Assembly: GCA_038521825.1 (NCBI GenBank)
Contig: JBCBKL010000021.1
Coordinates: 1 to 64,000 of the forward strand
Reading direction: 5' to 3'
From: JBCBKL01 sp038521825
Lineage (GTDB): Bacteria; Pseudomonadota; Alphaproteobacteria; Rhodobacterales; Rhodobacteraceae
DNA: 64,000 bases
The translations under genes and the position numbers were made by a program. The notes beneath the pieces were generated by a model. The model searched no databases, was not told the origin of the DNA, and saw only the letters and a program-made list of their open reading frames with translations. Positions within the stretch are counted from its first letter, which is position 1; the number at the start of each line of letters is the position of its first letter. Positions 8,764-18,653 of the stretch are shown one piece after another.

Positions 8764-8822
8764 ACTTCACCCTAACCGCTTACGATCGCGAAACCACTCG
8801 CCAATTGGTCTTATTGGACCAA

Positions 8823-8853
8823 CAAAAAAGGGCGCGCCGCTGCGGACGCGCCC
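8823..8853 (-). terminator. Rho-independent terminator after the PQQ alcohol dehydrogenase
   Basis: On the minus strand GGGCGCG and its complement CGCGCCC pair around an 10-base loop (8830-8853) and are followed by a run of T (8823-8829). It lies 23 bp after the dehydrogenase stop codon and insulates the regulator operon from it. Confidence 0.8.
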
Positions 8854-8875
8854 CTCTGATGTCCTGTGGTTGGCC

Positions 8876-10642
8876 TTAGTTCGCCGATGCCAGTTGTTTC
8901 GGCAGGCGGAAGGTCCACAGCATTCCACCCTGGTTGAGGTAGTTCACCTTCTTGGCGACCTCACCACCCCAGAGCGGAACAGCACCGCCCCAGCCGGAAA
9001 TGATCGAGACATATTGCTCGCCATCCTGTTCCCAGGTGATCGGCTGGCCAACGATGCCAGAACCTGTCTGGAACGACCACAGCTCTTCGCCCGTCTCGTC
9101 GTCATAGGCGACGAACTTGCCTTCGGGCGTGCCGGTGAAGACCAGACCACCAGCGGTCGCCATCACGCCACCCCATAGCGGGGCGTCATTCTTGGCTTCC
9201 CAGACAAGCTCGCCCGTGTCGGGGTCGATCGCTTTCAGGCTGCCGATATGGTCTTCGTAGTTGGGCTTGATCGTAAAGCCCGCACCCAGATAGGCGGCAC
9301 CTTTTTTGTAGGTGATCGGCTCGTTCCAGATATCCATGCCCCACTCGTTCGCCGGAACATAGAAGTGGCCGGTGCGCTGGCTGAAGGCCATCGGCATCCA
9401 GTTCTTGCCGCCAAGGAAGGACGGTGAGGCAAAGATCACCTGGCCCTTCTTGCCGTCGGTCGAAGCTGCCGGATCGCCCGGGCGGTTGTCTTCGACAAAG
9501 ATCGGGCGGCCGGTTTCATCCAGACCTTCGGCCCAGCTGATATCCTTGACGAACGGCACACCACGGACAAAGCCGCCATCGGCCGCGTCCAGGACGTAGA
9601 AGAAGCCGTTGCGGTCAGCCGTGGCCAGACGTCTTTCGCCAGCGCGGTTTTCGTAAACCACGACCTCGTTCACGCCGTCATAGTCCCAGCCTTCGCGCGG
9701 CGTTGTCTGGAAGTGCCACTTGATCTCGCCCGTTGCCGGGTCGATGCCGATACGGCTGGCTGCGTAAAGGTTGTCACCGGAATTGTCCGGCATTGGTTCG
9801 CCAGCGCGGCGCAGGTGGCTGTTCCATGGTGCCGGGTTGCCGGTGCCCATGATAATTGTTTGGGTCTCTGCATCGTAGGAACCGCCAAGCCAGGTGGCGC
9901 CGCCACCCGTTTTCCACATGTCGCCGGGCCATGTTGCGTTCAGCTCACCCGTCATGGTCGACGGTTCGCCGTTCAACTCACCCATATGGCCTTCGATCAC
10001 TGGACGGGACCAGACCCGCTCGCCCGTTTCTGCATCGAGCGCGTCGACGCGGCCCACGATGCCGAATTCACCGCCAGAAACCCCGTGAACAATAAGACCG
10101 TTCACGACCATCGGTGCCGCAGTATAGCTGTAGCCCGCCTTGTAATCGTCGATCTTCTTACGCCAGACCACGTCGCCGGTGTCTTTGTTCAGGGCCACCA
10201 TGCGCGCGTCGAGCGTGCCGAAATAGATGTTGTTGCCATAGATTGCCGCACCGCGGTTGACCACGTCACAGCAGGGCAAGATGCCCTCGGGCAGGCGGGC
10301 GTCGTACTGCCAGATCTCTTCGCCCGTCTTGACGTCGATGGCATAGAGGCGGCTGTAGGAGCCGGTGATATACATAATGCCGTCATGCACGATCGGCTGC
10401 GTTTCCTGGCCGCGCTGCTTTTCGCCGCCCAGGCTGAAGGCCCATGCTGGAACCAGGTTCTTGACGTTCTCTTTGTTCAGTGTGTCCAGCGGAGAATAGC
10501 GCTGCAGATGCCGCCCCATCCCGTTTGTCAGGACATCGCCCGTCGATGCGGTGTCATTCAGCAACATCTCTTCTGTCACTTCGGCCTGCGCAAACGTCGT
10601 TGCTAGCAGACCAGCCGTTACAGCCAAAATGAACCTGTTCAT
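8876..10642 (-). CDS. PQQ-dependent alcohol/methanol dehydrogenase, probably lanthanide type
   Basis: Periplasmic quinoprotein of 588 residues that oxidises primary alcohols and passes electrons to cytochrome c. The signal peptide ends AQA at about residue 20. The beta-propeller carries repeated Asp-x-x-Thr-Gly-Glu tryptophan-docking motifs, the adjacent Cys124-Cys125 pair (ILPCCDVVNRG) that stacks on PQQ, and GTGNPAPWNSHLRR. The catalytic site reads GWDYDGVNE: catalytic Asp320 followed two residues later by Asp322, the extra acidic ligand known from XoxF and PedH/ExaF-type lanthanide enzymes, where calcium enzymes have Ala or Ser. There is no fused cytochrome domain. A strong GGAGGAGA site precedes the ATG. 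The reading frame is fully intact, unlike the pqq genes of the same locus. XoxF or ExaF subgroup cannot be settled by eye. Confidence 0.93.
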   Translation of the reverse strand: MNRFILAVTAGLLATTFAQAEVTEEMLLNDTASTGDVLTNGMGRHLQRYSPLDTLNKENVKNLVPAWAFSLGGEKQRGQETQPIVHDGIMYITGSYSRLYAIDVKTGEEIWQYDARLPEGILPCCDVVNRGAAIYGNNIYFGTLDARMVALNKDTGDVVWRKKIDDYKAGYSYTAAPMVVNGLIVHGVSGGEFGIVGRVDALDAETGERVWSRPVIEGHMGELNGEPSTMTGELNATWPGDMWKTGGGATWLGGSYDAETQTIIMGTGNPAPWNSHLRRAGEPMPDNSGDNLYAASRIGIDPATGEIKWHFQTTPREGWDYDGVNEVVVYENRAGERRLATADRNGFFYVLDAADGGFVRGVPFVKDISWAEGLDETGRPIFVEDNRPGDPAASTDGKKGQVIFASPSFLGGKNWMPMAFSQRTGHFYVPANEWGMDIWNEPITYKKGAAYLGAGFTIKPNYEDHIGSLKAIDPDTGELVWEAKNDAPLWGGVMATAGGLVFTGTPEGKFVAYDDETGEELWSFQTGSGIVGQPITWEQDGEQYVSIISGWGGAVPLWGGEVAKKVNYLNQGGMLWTFRLPKQLASAN

Positions 10643-11145
10643 TTTGTCTCCTCCCTAAGGCTTTGGTTACGGTCGCACACGGGATACCCGCCGCTCTTTT
10701 TGACCCGGGATCAGTATGGGCGCATCGACCGTCGGCAAGAAATTGAACATTGGTCGTAAGGCTTTTCGCTGCACCCGGGCGACGACGGGCAAGATTTGAT
10801 ACACCATTCACGATTCGTGATTTGCATGCGGGTCGGCACCCGCTGTGCCCGCTCTGAAGCCCTCGAGTTGTTTTCCGGCTTTAGAAATCAATCTTTGGTA
10901 GAGTTCGAGCCGAATTCGTGCGTTTTGAGCGGTTCGGCGCTTATTTGGGGCCCTAGTCTAAGTATTTGACCCAATTTGATAAAGCTTCCGCCGCATTGTT
11001 CAGCACGTGATGTTTTGGGCGCACTGTGCGCTTGCGCGCGACAACGGGGTAGCGTCTGCACCATACCATTGAATACAGCTTCAACCCGGGGGTGAACGGC
11101 CATTTGGCGATCGCATTGCATCGTTGGTCCCGATCGGAGTCCGGT
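10643..11145. other. Intergenic region between divergent genes, no gene seen
   Basis: About 500 bp between the divergently transcribed PQQ dehydrogenase and the first VPLPA-CTERM gene. It must carry both promoters and any operator for the NarL-type regulator, but I see no clear inverted repeat or sigma-factor element to name. A minus-strand open frame at 10953-11219 looks like chance because it runs into the next gene antisense and resembles nothing. Confidence 0.6.
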
Positions 11146-11763
11146 ATGAAGTTACTAGCCAGTACGATTTGCGCAGTCAGCATGTCAGCGATGGCTGTCA
11201 GCGCCTCAGTCGTTTCCATCGATCTCGGCCTTCGTTACGAAGGTGAAATTTATCACGAGGTCGACCTTTACTACGACGACGGAACAGAGGTCTTCTACGA
11301 TACCTTGGCCTCGCAAGACGACGTGCTTGGTCTGACCCGAATGTTTCCGCACCTGTCCGTAGGTGACGAGATTTCATTTAGCGTCGATATTGACCCTGAT
11401 GGCGGACCAGATGAGTTCGGCACCACCTACAATTGTTCTTTTGATGGGATCGACTGCGGTGGAAATGAATTCGCTTCGGTCACAGAAACCTCTTTCGGCC
11501 TGGACATGTTTAATCTTGAAGTTGTTATCGAAGGGGGACGCGCCGTCGGAGATACCGTCAGTTTTTACGATCTCTACTCTGACGACTTTACCGACGGAGC
11601 AAGCGAAGGCGACGATTGGTATACCTATTGGTGGGATCAAGAAGCCATTTTCACGGTAGTGGCTGACAACACACTCTCCGAATTGCCACTGCCGGCCGCT
11701 GCGTTTTTTATGGTGGGGGGGCTGGGCCTGCTGGTCAGTCTAGGCCGCAGGCGCAAGTCTTAA
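11146..11763 (+). CDS. VPLPA-CTERM sorting-domain protein, first copy
   Basis: Exported protein of 205 residues from the ATG at 11146. The signal peptide is MKLLASTICAVSMSAMAVSA. The body is acidic, aromatic-rich and beta-rich, with two Cys (YNCSFDGIDC), and it closes with LPLPAAAFFMVGGLGLL and RRRKS. That tripartite end (LPLPA motif, one hydrophobic helix, basic tail) is the exosortase-recognised VPLPA-CTERM signal, so the protein should be anchored or released at the cell surface. It is a paralogue of the gene at 12014: both share SIDL/PIDL-LR near the mature N-terminus, GD-x-x-SF, the two-Cys segment and TETSF. The ligand or role is unknown. Confidence 0.8.
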   Translation: MKLLASTICAVSMSAMAVSASVVSIDLGLRYEGEIYHEVDLYYDDGTEVFYDTLASQDDVLGLTRMFPHLSVGDEISFSVDIDPDGGPDEFGTTYNCSFDGIDCGGNEFASVTETSFGLDMFNLEVVIEGGRAVGDTVSFYDLYSDDFTDGASEGDDWYTYWWDQEAIFTVVADNTLSELPLPAAAFFMVGGLGLLVSLGRRRKS

Positions 11764-11925
11764 ACCAACTGGCTGATCTCCTGCGCGGCCTGCACGACAT
11801 CCTTGAAGAGGGCGCGGGGCGAGCTGCACCGCCTTCTATTCTGGTTGGAATTTCGCGCCGATGAGCCAAGGCTGATCGGGCCGTTGGACCATCTTGGGCA
11901 CCCCGGCAGAAAGCTGCTCGCGGAA
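11760..11925 (-). pseudogene. Decayed 3' fragment of pyrG (CTP synthase C-terminus)
   Basis: Minus-strand translation gives KMVQRPDQPWLIGAKFQPE, then a stop and frame change, then ALFKDVVQAAQEISQLV and a stop. The true pyrG ends EIVEWPDHPWFIGVQFHPE...PLFKDFVRAARDVSRLV. The fragment is thus a diverged copy of the last ~50 codons of CTP synthase. Like the real gene it is convergent with a VPLPA-CTERM gene, and its stop (11760-11762) overlaps that gene's stop (11761-11763). It is best explained as a by-product of tandem duplication of the VPLPA gene together with the pyrG end. Confidence 0.82.
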
Positions 11926-12013
11926 AAACTGATCTGAGGTAGCCCCCAATCACCCGTTAAAATAGAAGGGCGGGGGTACACTCCGCGCCTGTAGCCATGC
12001 AAGGAGTGTTTCG

Positions 12014-12630
12014 ATGAACTTGAAGTCTCATTTCTGTAGCGGATGTGCGGCCTTGGTGCTGGCCGCAGGGACAGCGGGGGCGTCCTCCATTGTCCCGATC
12101 GATCTCGACCTTCGCGTCGATAGTTACCTGTTCAGCGATGTCGAGATGGACGTCGAAGAAGAGACTTTCCGTCTTGGTGATCTGCCGCTCGGAGAAAATC
12201 CGTTCGGATTTCCACAGATTGTGCCAGGCGCAGTTGTGGGTGATGTCGTGTCGTTTACCGCCACAATCCAGAATCCTGATCCGGTTGATGATCAGGGTTT
12301 CATTTACGACTGCAGCATCGCGGGTTTCGACTGCATCGGTGACTCTGCAGAGATCACCGAAACGAGTTTTAGTGCAGCGTCATCTCAGGGTATTAATTTC
12401 GATTACTTCCTCGCGGGTGGGCTGAACGTGGGCGACAACGTGCTATTCTCTATAGGCGATCCATTTAATACGTTCGTCTTCAGCGAGGATCCGTTTGTCC
12501 AGTTCGTCTGGAACGGTGACATGATAAACTTCACCGTCGTGCGCAACAATCTGGCCATCGTCCCGCTTCCCGCAACCGGCGTCGCGCTACTGGCCGCGCT
12601 TGGCCTGCTGATCAATTTGCGTCGACGCAG

Positions 12631-12634
<4 letters not shown>
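12014..12634 (+). CDS. VPLPA-CTERM sorting-domain protein, second copy
   Basis: Exported protein of 206 residues. The signal peptide ends near AGTAGASS, and an acidic mature domain contains YDCSIAGFDC and ITETSFS, matching the first copy at 11146. The C-terminus IVPLPATGVALLAALGLL plus RRRS is a textbook VPLPA-CTERM exosortase signal. A purine-rich AAGGAG site lies about 8 bp before the ATG. Its TAG stop shares three bases with the stop of the convergent pyrG (CTAG, 12631-12634). Function is unknown; the partner exosortase is not in the window. Confidence 0.82.
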
Positions 12635-14274
<1,640 letters not shown>

Positions 14275-14430
14275 GTGTGGGACCCCCGTGAATTACATGG
14301 CCCTCAAGGCCGTCAAACTGGCAACGCAATGCGCTACCCACGGGACTCAAGGATATCAGGATTCGGTAGCCAAGGGCAAGTGTGCCGCAACATGATGTTG
14401 CGTCAAATTACGCGTGCCCAAGGTATTGCG

Positions 14431-14799
14431 TCAGTCGGCCAGCGGAACAAGTGGTGCGTCGTCACCCTGCGCCGGGGGCAGCAGGTCATCCGCCGGGGGC
14501 ACCAGCGGTGCATCATTCGTATTCTGCGCAGGCGGTGTCACCCCAAGCTGATCGATCACCGATGTGCCCGCCGCGTTCTGTGCCGCGAGGATGGTAAGCG
14601 TGAGCGAGGTGCAGATGAAGGCAATCGCCAAAAGCCATGTCAGTTTGCCCAAGGCCGTCGACGCGGCCCGCCCGGTCATGGCGCCACCGCCACCTCCGCC
14701 ACCCATGCCGAGCCCGCCGCCTTCGGACCGTTGCAAAAGCACGACCGCGATAAGCGAAAGCGCAAGGATGAGGTGAACGATAAGAACGACGTTTTCCAT
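14431..14799 (-). CDS. secG: Preprotein translocase subunit SecG
   Basis: Accessory subunit of the SecYEG channel. It has 122 residues: a first membrane helix (VVLIVHLILALSLIAVVLL), then the diagnostic QRSEGGGLGMGGGGGG loop, a second helix (WLLAIAFICTSLTLTILA) and a Pro/Asp-rich cytoplasmic or periplasmic tail containing the repeated APLVP unit. Upstream of pyrG on the same strand, as in many alphaproteobacteria. It is divergent from the nitrile hydratase operon. Confidence 0.95.
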   Translation of the reverse strand: MENVVLIVHLILALSLIAVVLLQRSEGGGLGMGGGGGGGAMTGRAASTALGKLTWLLAIAFICTSLTLTILAAQNAAGTSVIDQLGVTPPAQNTNDAPLVPPADDLLPPAQGDDAPLVPLAD

Positions 14800-14917
14800 G
14801 AGAACCCGAACTGTTTGGGATTTCGGCTATCTAAGGCGCTCGGCCACGCAATACAAGCGCATTCTGAGGCCCTGCGCGGGGCTGGACGGCGGCCGGCTGC
14901 GGGGTCATTGTTGGACC

Positions 14918-15529
14918 ATGCCGCATGATCATGATGACCACCCCCACACCCATCTGCCCCCCGACCCGGCACTGCGGGTCAAGGCGCTTGAAACCGTTCT
15001 GACGCAGAAGGGGCTGATTGATCCCGCAGCGCTGGATGAGATCATCGACACTTACGAAAACAGGGTGGGTCCGAAGAACGGGGCGCATGTTGTGGCCCGG
15101 GCCTGGTCCGATCCTGAATTTAAGGCCGCGTTGCTGGCCGATGCCACGCCGGTCGTAGCCGAATTGGGCTATTACGGGCGGCAGGGCGAACACATTGTCG
15201 CGGTCGAGAACACGGACGCGGTGCACAACATGGTCGTCTGCACCTTGTGCTCTTGCTATCCGTGGTCGCTGCTTGGCATTCCGCCTGGCTGGTACAAATC
15301 CGATGCTTACCGCGCTCGCGCGGTGCGCGAGCCGCGCAAGGTGCTGGCCGAATTCGGTGTGATGCTCCCGAAAGAGACCGCTGTGCGGGTCTGGGATTCG
15401 ACGGCGGAGATCCGGTATCTGGTCATTCCGAAACGCCCTTCTGGCACGGATGGGATGGACGAGGCGGCCCTAATGGAGCTGGTTACCCGTGACGCCATGA
15501 TCGGCACCGCGCTGGCGAAATCGCCATGA
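14918..15529 (+). CDS. nthA: Nitrile hydratase alpha subunit, cobalt type
   Basis: Catalytic subunit that hydrates nitriles to amides. It has 203 residues from the ATG at 14918; the upstream in-frame extension overlaps the secG promoter region and is not family-like. The metal-binding claw reads VCTLCSCYPW, and Thr in the second position of the C-T-L-C-S-C motif marks the non-corrin cobalt class rather than the iron class. The family sequences WSDPEFKAALL and GIPPGWYKSDAYRARAV are present. The N-terminus is His/Asp-rich (HDHDDHPHTHLPPD). The gene overlaps the beta subunit by ATGA. Confidence 0.95.
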   Translation: MPHDHDDHPHTHLPPDPALRVKALETVLTQKGLIDPAALDEIIDTYENRVGPKNGAHVVARAWSDPEFKAALLADATPVVAELGYYGRQGEHIVAVENTDAVHNMVVCTLCSCYPWSLLGIPPGWYKSDAYRARAVREPRKVLAEFGVMLPKETAVRVWDSTAEIRYLVIPKRPSGTDGMDEAALMELVTRDAMIGTALAKSP

Positions 15530-16203
15530 GCCGGGTGCACGACATGGGCGGACGCTATGGCGACGGAGCCGTTTTGCCAGAGGCCGAAGATGCGCCGGTC
15601 TTCGAGACCGATTGGCATGCCCGGGCTTTGGCGGTCACCCTGGCCTGCGGGTCGCTTGGTCAATGGAACATCGACGTGTCGCGCCACGCGCGCGAGCGGC
15701 TGGCACCCAAGGATTACAGCCGCTTCAGCTATTACGAAAAGTGGATCGCCGCCTTGGCTGATCTGCTGGTTGAAAGCGGTGCGGTGACAGCCGAGGAATT
15801 GGCGGCGGGGCAGGGCACCGGGGCAGGTCCGCTTGCCCAGAGAGCCTTGATGCGTGACGCGGTTGCCGGCGTTTTGGCCCGCGGTGGGCCTGCGGATCGG
15901 CCCAGCAATGTCCCGCAGCTTTTTGATGAAGGTGACCGGGTGCGCACGCGCCGGGCGGGCAATCTCTTGGTCGATGGCGGCCACACGCGCCTACCGTCCT
16001 ATGCTGCCTTGTCAGAGGGCCGGATCGTGCGATGTCACGGAGCGCACGTCCTGCCCGACAGCAACGCTCACAGGATGGGAGAGGCGCCCGAGCCGCTTTA
16101 CGCCGTTGCATTCGCTGCGGGCGATCTTTGGACCAACCCGGAGCATCCGGGTGACGAGGTGATCCTGGATCTCTGGCAAAGCTATCTGGAGCCGGTACTT
16201 TGA
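15526..16203 (+). CDS. nthB: Nitrile hydratase beta subunit
   Basis: Partner of the alpha subunit in the alpha-beta heterodimer, 225 residues. Typical features are the start MSRVHDMGG, an N-terminal helical part with YYEKWIAALADLLVE, and a C-terminal SH3-like beta barrel with HTRLPSYAALSEGRI, DSNAHRMGEAPEPLY and VILDLWQSYLEP. It overlaps the alpha gene by four bases and the accessory gene at its stop, so the three are translationally coupled. Confidence 0.95.
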   Translation: MSRVHDMGGRYGDGAVLPEAEDAPVFETDWHARALAVTLACGSLGQWNIDVSRHARERLAPKDYSRFSYYEKWIAALADLLVESGAVTAEELAAGQGTGAGPLAQRALMRDAVAGVLARGGPADRPSNVPQLFDEGDRVRTRRAGNLLVDGGHTRLPSYAALSEGRIVRCHGAHVLPDSNAHRMGEAPEPLYAVAFAAGDLWTNPEHPGDEVILDLWQSYLEPVL

Positions 16204-16538
16204 CCCGCCAGGAGCCGGTTTTTCAAGAGCCGTGGCACGCGCAGGTCTTTGCATTGACCGTGCATCTGAACGAAAGCGGGCTTTTTGACTGGCCAGATTG
16301 GGCTGCGCGGTTTGGGGCGACGCTCGCAGAGCACGGAATTGATCGGGATCTGAACGGGGGCCATGACTACTTCACCGCCTGGCTTGGTGCTCTGGAAGAC
16401 ATGCTCGCCGATCTCTGTGTTGCGCGGCCCGCAGATGTCGAAATGGCGCGGTCAGCTTGGGAGGCGGCGTATCGATCGACCCCGCACGGCGCGCCGGTCC
16501 GCCTTGATCATTCGTCGATATCGTCGACGTCGGCCTGA
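16200..16538 (+). CDS. Nitrile hydratase accessory protein (cobalt-insertion chaperone family)
   Basis: Small protein of 112 residues resembling the N-terminal part of the beta subunit (PVFQEPWHAQVFALTVHLNE, YFTAWLGALEDMLAD). It belongs to the family of activator proteins that swap cobalt into the alpha subunit. The start is a TTG overlapping the beta stop (TTGA), consistent with coupled translation. Its last ~30 bp overlap the convergent gene at 16508. The activator role is inferred from family and operon position. Confidence 0.85.
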   Translation: MTRQEPVFQEPWHAQVFALTVHLNESGLFDWPDWAARFGATLAEHGIDRDLNGGHDYFTAWLGALEDMLADLCVARPADVEMARSAWEAAYRSTPHGAPVRLDHSSISSTSA

Positions 16539-16903
16539 CCGCTCAGGCGGCGGCGTACAAGGCTCCAGCTCAGTCCGATCCCCAGAACGACGGACAGGGC
16601 GAGTAGCCCAAGCCATGTGTTGAGGTTGCGGTTGTCGAGGTTGAGCATGCCTAGATCGTAGAGGACCCAAAGCAGGGCCGTCACGACGGCCAGTACAAGC
16701 ATCATCCCAAACGCGCCGATCGAACGCAGCGTGGCCCGCAGGTAGATGATATAGCCAACCGCCAGCAACAGTCCGAACAGTACCGCAACCGACAGGTTCT
16801 GGCTTCCGTAGTCCACCACCCAACGGACATAATTGTATTCCGTGGGGTTGTACGTCGCGGCAAGAAGGATCAGGGCGAAAAGCCAGCGTGTGAGTATGCC
16901 CAT
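16508..16903 (-). CDS. Small integral membrane protein, DUF6524-like
   Basis: Protein of 131 residues with four hydrophobic helices (starting LTRWLFALILLAATYNPTEYN, then VAVLFGLLLAVGYIIYL, FGMMLVLAVVTALLWVLYDL and WLGLLALSVVLGIGLSW), ending with RRRLSGQADVDDIDE on the cytoplasmic side. The NPTEYNYVRW motif after the first helix resembles a small family of proteobacterial membrane proteins of unknown function. Its 3' end overlaps the nitrile hydratase accessory gene by 31 bp in convergent orientation. No role can be proposed. Confidence 0.75.
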   Translation of the reverse strand: MGILTRWLFALILLAATYNPTEYNYVRWVVDYGSQNLSVAVLFGLLLAVGYIIYLRATLRSIGAFGMMLVLAVVTALLWVLYDLGMLNLDNRNLNTWLGLLALSVVLGIGLSWSLVRRRLSGQADVDDIDE

Positions 16904-17043
16904 GCGGGTCTGATGCTCCGGTTGTTGGTTGATCCCAGATAGGCCATGCGCCGCATATTTGTCGAGCGGGCCGGGGCGTTTTGCGGTTTCGCGCGCTCTC
17001 CTGCCCCGCTATACGGGCGCGGGTTTCATGAATGAGGTGGCGC

Positions 17044-18336
17044 ATGGCCAATGTTGTGGTTGTCGGGGCGCAATGGGGCGACGAGGGCAAGGGCAAGATC
17101 GTCGACTGGCTGAGCGAGCGGGCCGACGTGATCGCCCGGTTTCAGGGTGGGCACAATGCGGGCCATACGCTGGTAATCGATGGAACGGTCTACAAGCTGC
17201 ATGCGCTGCCATCCGGCGTTGTCCGGGGCGGCAAGCTGAGTGTTATCGGCAACGGCGTTGTCCTCGACCCATGGCATCTGATCGAGGAAATCGAAACGAT
17301 CCGGGCGCAGGGGGTCGAGATCACACCCGACACGCTGATGATCGCCGAAAACACGCCTCTGATCCTGCCAATCCATGGCGAGCTTGACCGGGCACGCGAG
17401 GCGCAGAACGCCGTCGCCAAGATCGGAACGACCGGGCGCGGTATTGGTCCGGCCTACGAAGACAAGGTGGGCCGCCGTTCTGTCCGGGTTGCGGATCTGG
17501 CCGATGCGGCGACGCTGGAAAAACGGGTCGACCGGGCTCTGGTTCACCATGATGCGTTGCGGCGCGGGCTGGGGCTGGAGCCTGTCGATCGGGATGCATT
17601 GCTGGGCCGGCTTCGCGCCATTGCCCCGGAGATACTGCAATACGCGGCCCCGGTCTGGAAGGTGATGGCCGAGGCGCGGAAAGCCGGCAAGCGTATCCTC
17701 TTTGAGGGGGCACAGGGCGCATTGCTGGATATTGATTTTGGCACTTATCCCTTTGTCACATCATCAAATGTCATCGCGGGGCAGGCCGCAACCGGTACGG
17801 GCATGGGCCCCGGTGGCATCGATTTCGTGCTGGGGATCGTCAAGGCCTATACGACGCGGGTTGGTGAGGGACCTTTTCCAACCGAGCTTGAGGACGCGGA
17901 CGGACAGCGGCTGGGCGAGCGCGGTCATGAATTCGGAACCACAACGGGGCGCAAACGCCGCTGTGGCTGGTTCGATGCGACCCTCGTGCGCCAGACCTGT
18001 GCCACGAGCGGCGTGAACGGTATTGCCCTGACAAAGCTGGACGTTCTGGACGGGTTCGAAACGATCCGGCTGTGCGTGGGATACGAGCTTGACGGGCAGC
18101 GCATCGACTATCTGCCGACCGCCGCGGATCATCAGGCCCGCTGCACACCCATCTACGAAGAGATGCCGGGCTGGTCCGAGACGACCGAAGGCGCGCGGAG
18201 CTGGGCAGATCTGCCGGCCAATGCTATCAAATACGTCCGCCGGGTTGAGGAATTGATCGATTGCCCGGTAGCCCTACTTTCTACGTCACCTGAACGTGAC
18301 GACACGATCCTCGTGCGCGACCCATTTGCGGATTAG
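17044..18336 (+). CDS. purA: Adenylosuccinate synthetase
   Basis: Converts IMP, aspartate and GTP to adenylosuccinate in AMP synthesis. It has 430 residues, the usual length. Motifs are VVGAQWGDEGKGKIVDWL (P-loop with catalytic Asp), GGHNAGHTL (catalytic His), GTTGRGIGPAYEDK, LFEGAQG and GTTTGRKRRCGWFD. The chosen ATG at 17044 gives MANVVVVGAQWGDE; four extra upstream codons in frame are not family-like. A DUF2842 gene follows 7 bp later. Confidence 0.98.
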   Translation: MANVVVVGAQWGDEGKGKIVDWLSERADVIARFQGGHNAGHTLVIDGTVYKLHALPSGVVRGGKLSVIGNGVVLDPWHLIEEIETIRAQGVEITPDTLMIAENTPLILPIHGELDRAREAQNAVAKIGTTGRGIGPAYEDKVGRRSVRVADLADAATLEKRVDRALVHHDALRRGLGLEPVDRDALLGRLRAIAPEILQYAAPVWKVMAEARKAGKRILFEGAQGALLDIDFGTYPFVTSSNVIAGQAATGTGMGPGGIDFVLGIVKAYTTRVGEGPFPTELEDADGQRLGERGHEFGTTTGRKRRCGWFDATLVRQTCATSGVNGIALTKLDVLDGFETIRLCVGYELDGQRIDYLPTAADHQARCTPIYEEMPGWSETTEGARSWADLPANAIKYVRRVEELIDCPVALLSTSPERDDTILVRDPFAD

Positions 18337-18343
18337 GCGGAGC

Positions 18344-18568
18344 ATGGCACTTTCTTATAAGGCGCGGAAACGGTGGGCTTTGGTGGTTCTGGTTCTGGGG
18401 CTGCCGATTTATGTGATCGCGGCCGTGAACCTGATCGACCTTTTTGAACGGCCATCGATCGTGGTGGAGTTTTTCATCTATGTCGGGTTGGGGATAATCT
18501 GGGCCATCCCACTGAAACCTCTGTTTAAGGGGATCGGGCAAGCGGATCCCGACGCCAAATCGGACTGA
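18344..18568 (+). CDS. DUF2842 membrane protein
   Basis: Protein of 74 residues with two membrane helices (WALVVLVLGLPIYVIAAVNL and VVEFFIYVGLGIIWAIPL) joined by a short loop, ending in an acidic tail. The helix-FERPS-helix-PLKPLFKGIG layout matches the alphaproteobacterial DUF2842 family, whose function is unknown. It begins 7 bp after purA and is probably cotranscribed. Confidence 0.85.
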   Translation: MALSYKARKRWALVVLVLGLPIYVIAAVNLIDLFERPSIVVEFFIYVGLGIIWAIPLKPLFKGIGQADPDAKSD

Positions 18569-18598
18569 GCGGCCCAGTCCAAATTGGCTCGCTGAAAC

Positions 18599-18622
18599 GA
18601 AAACGGGGCCGCGGTGGCCCCG
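18599..18622 (-). terminator. Probable Rho-independent terminator
   Basis: Stem GGGGCC/GGCCCC (18605-18621) with a 5-base loop. On the minus strand it is followed by TTTTCGTTTC. It lies about 32 bp past the stop of the acidic protein gene at 18654 and between convergent genes, so it could serve both strands. Confidence 0.6.
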
Positions 18623-18653
18623 ATCTCTTTCAACACGTGTTAGTCAGCAGCTC

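Noticed and set aside
10953..11219. Minus-strand open frame of 88 codons before the first VPLPA gene
   Set aside because: Overlaps the signal-peptide region of the VPLPA gene antisense, lacks a ribosome binding site and resembles no family.
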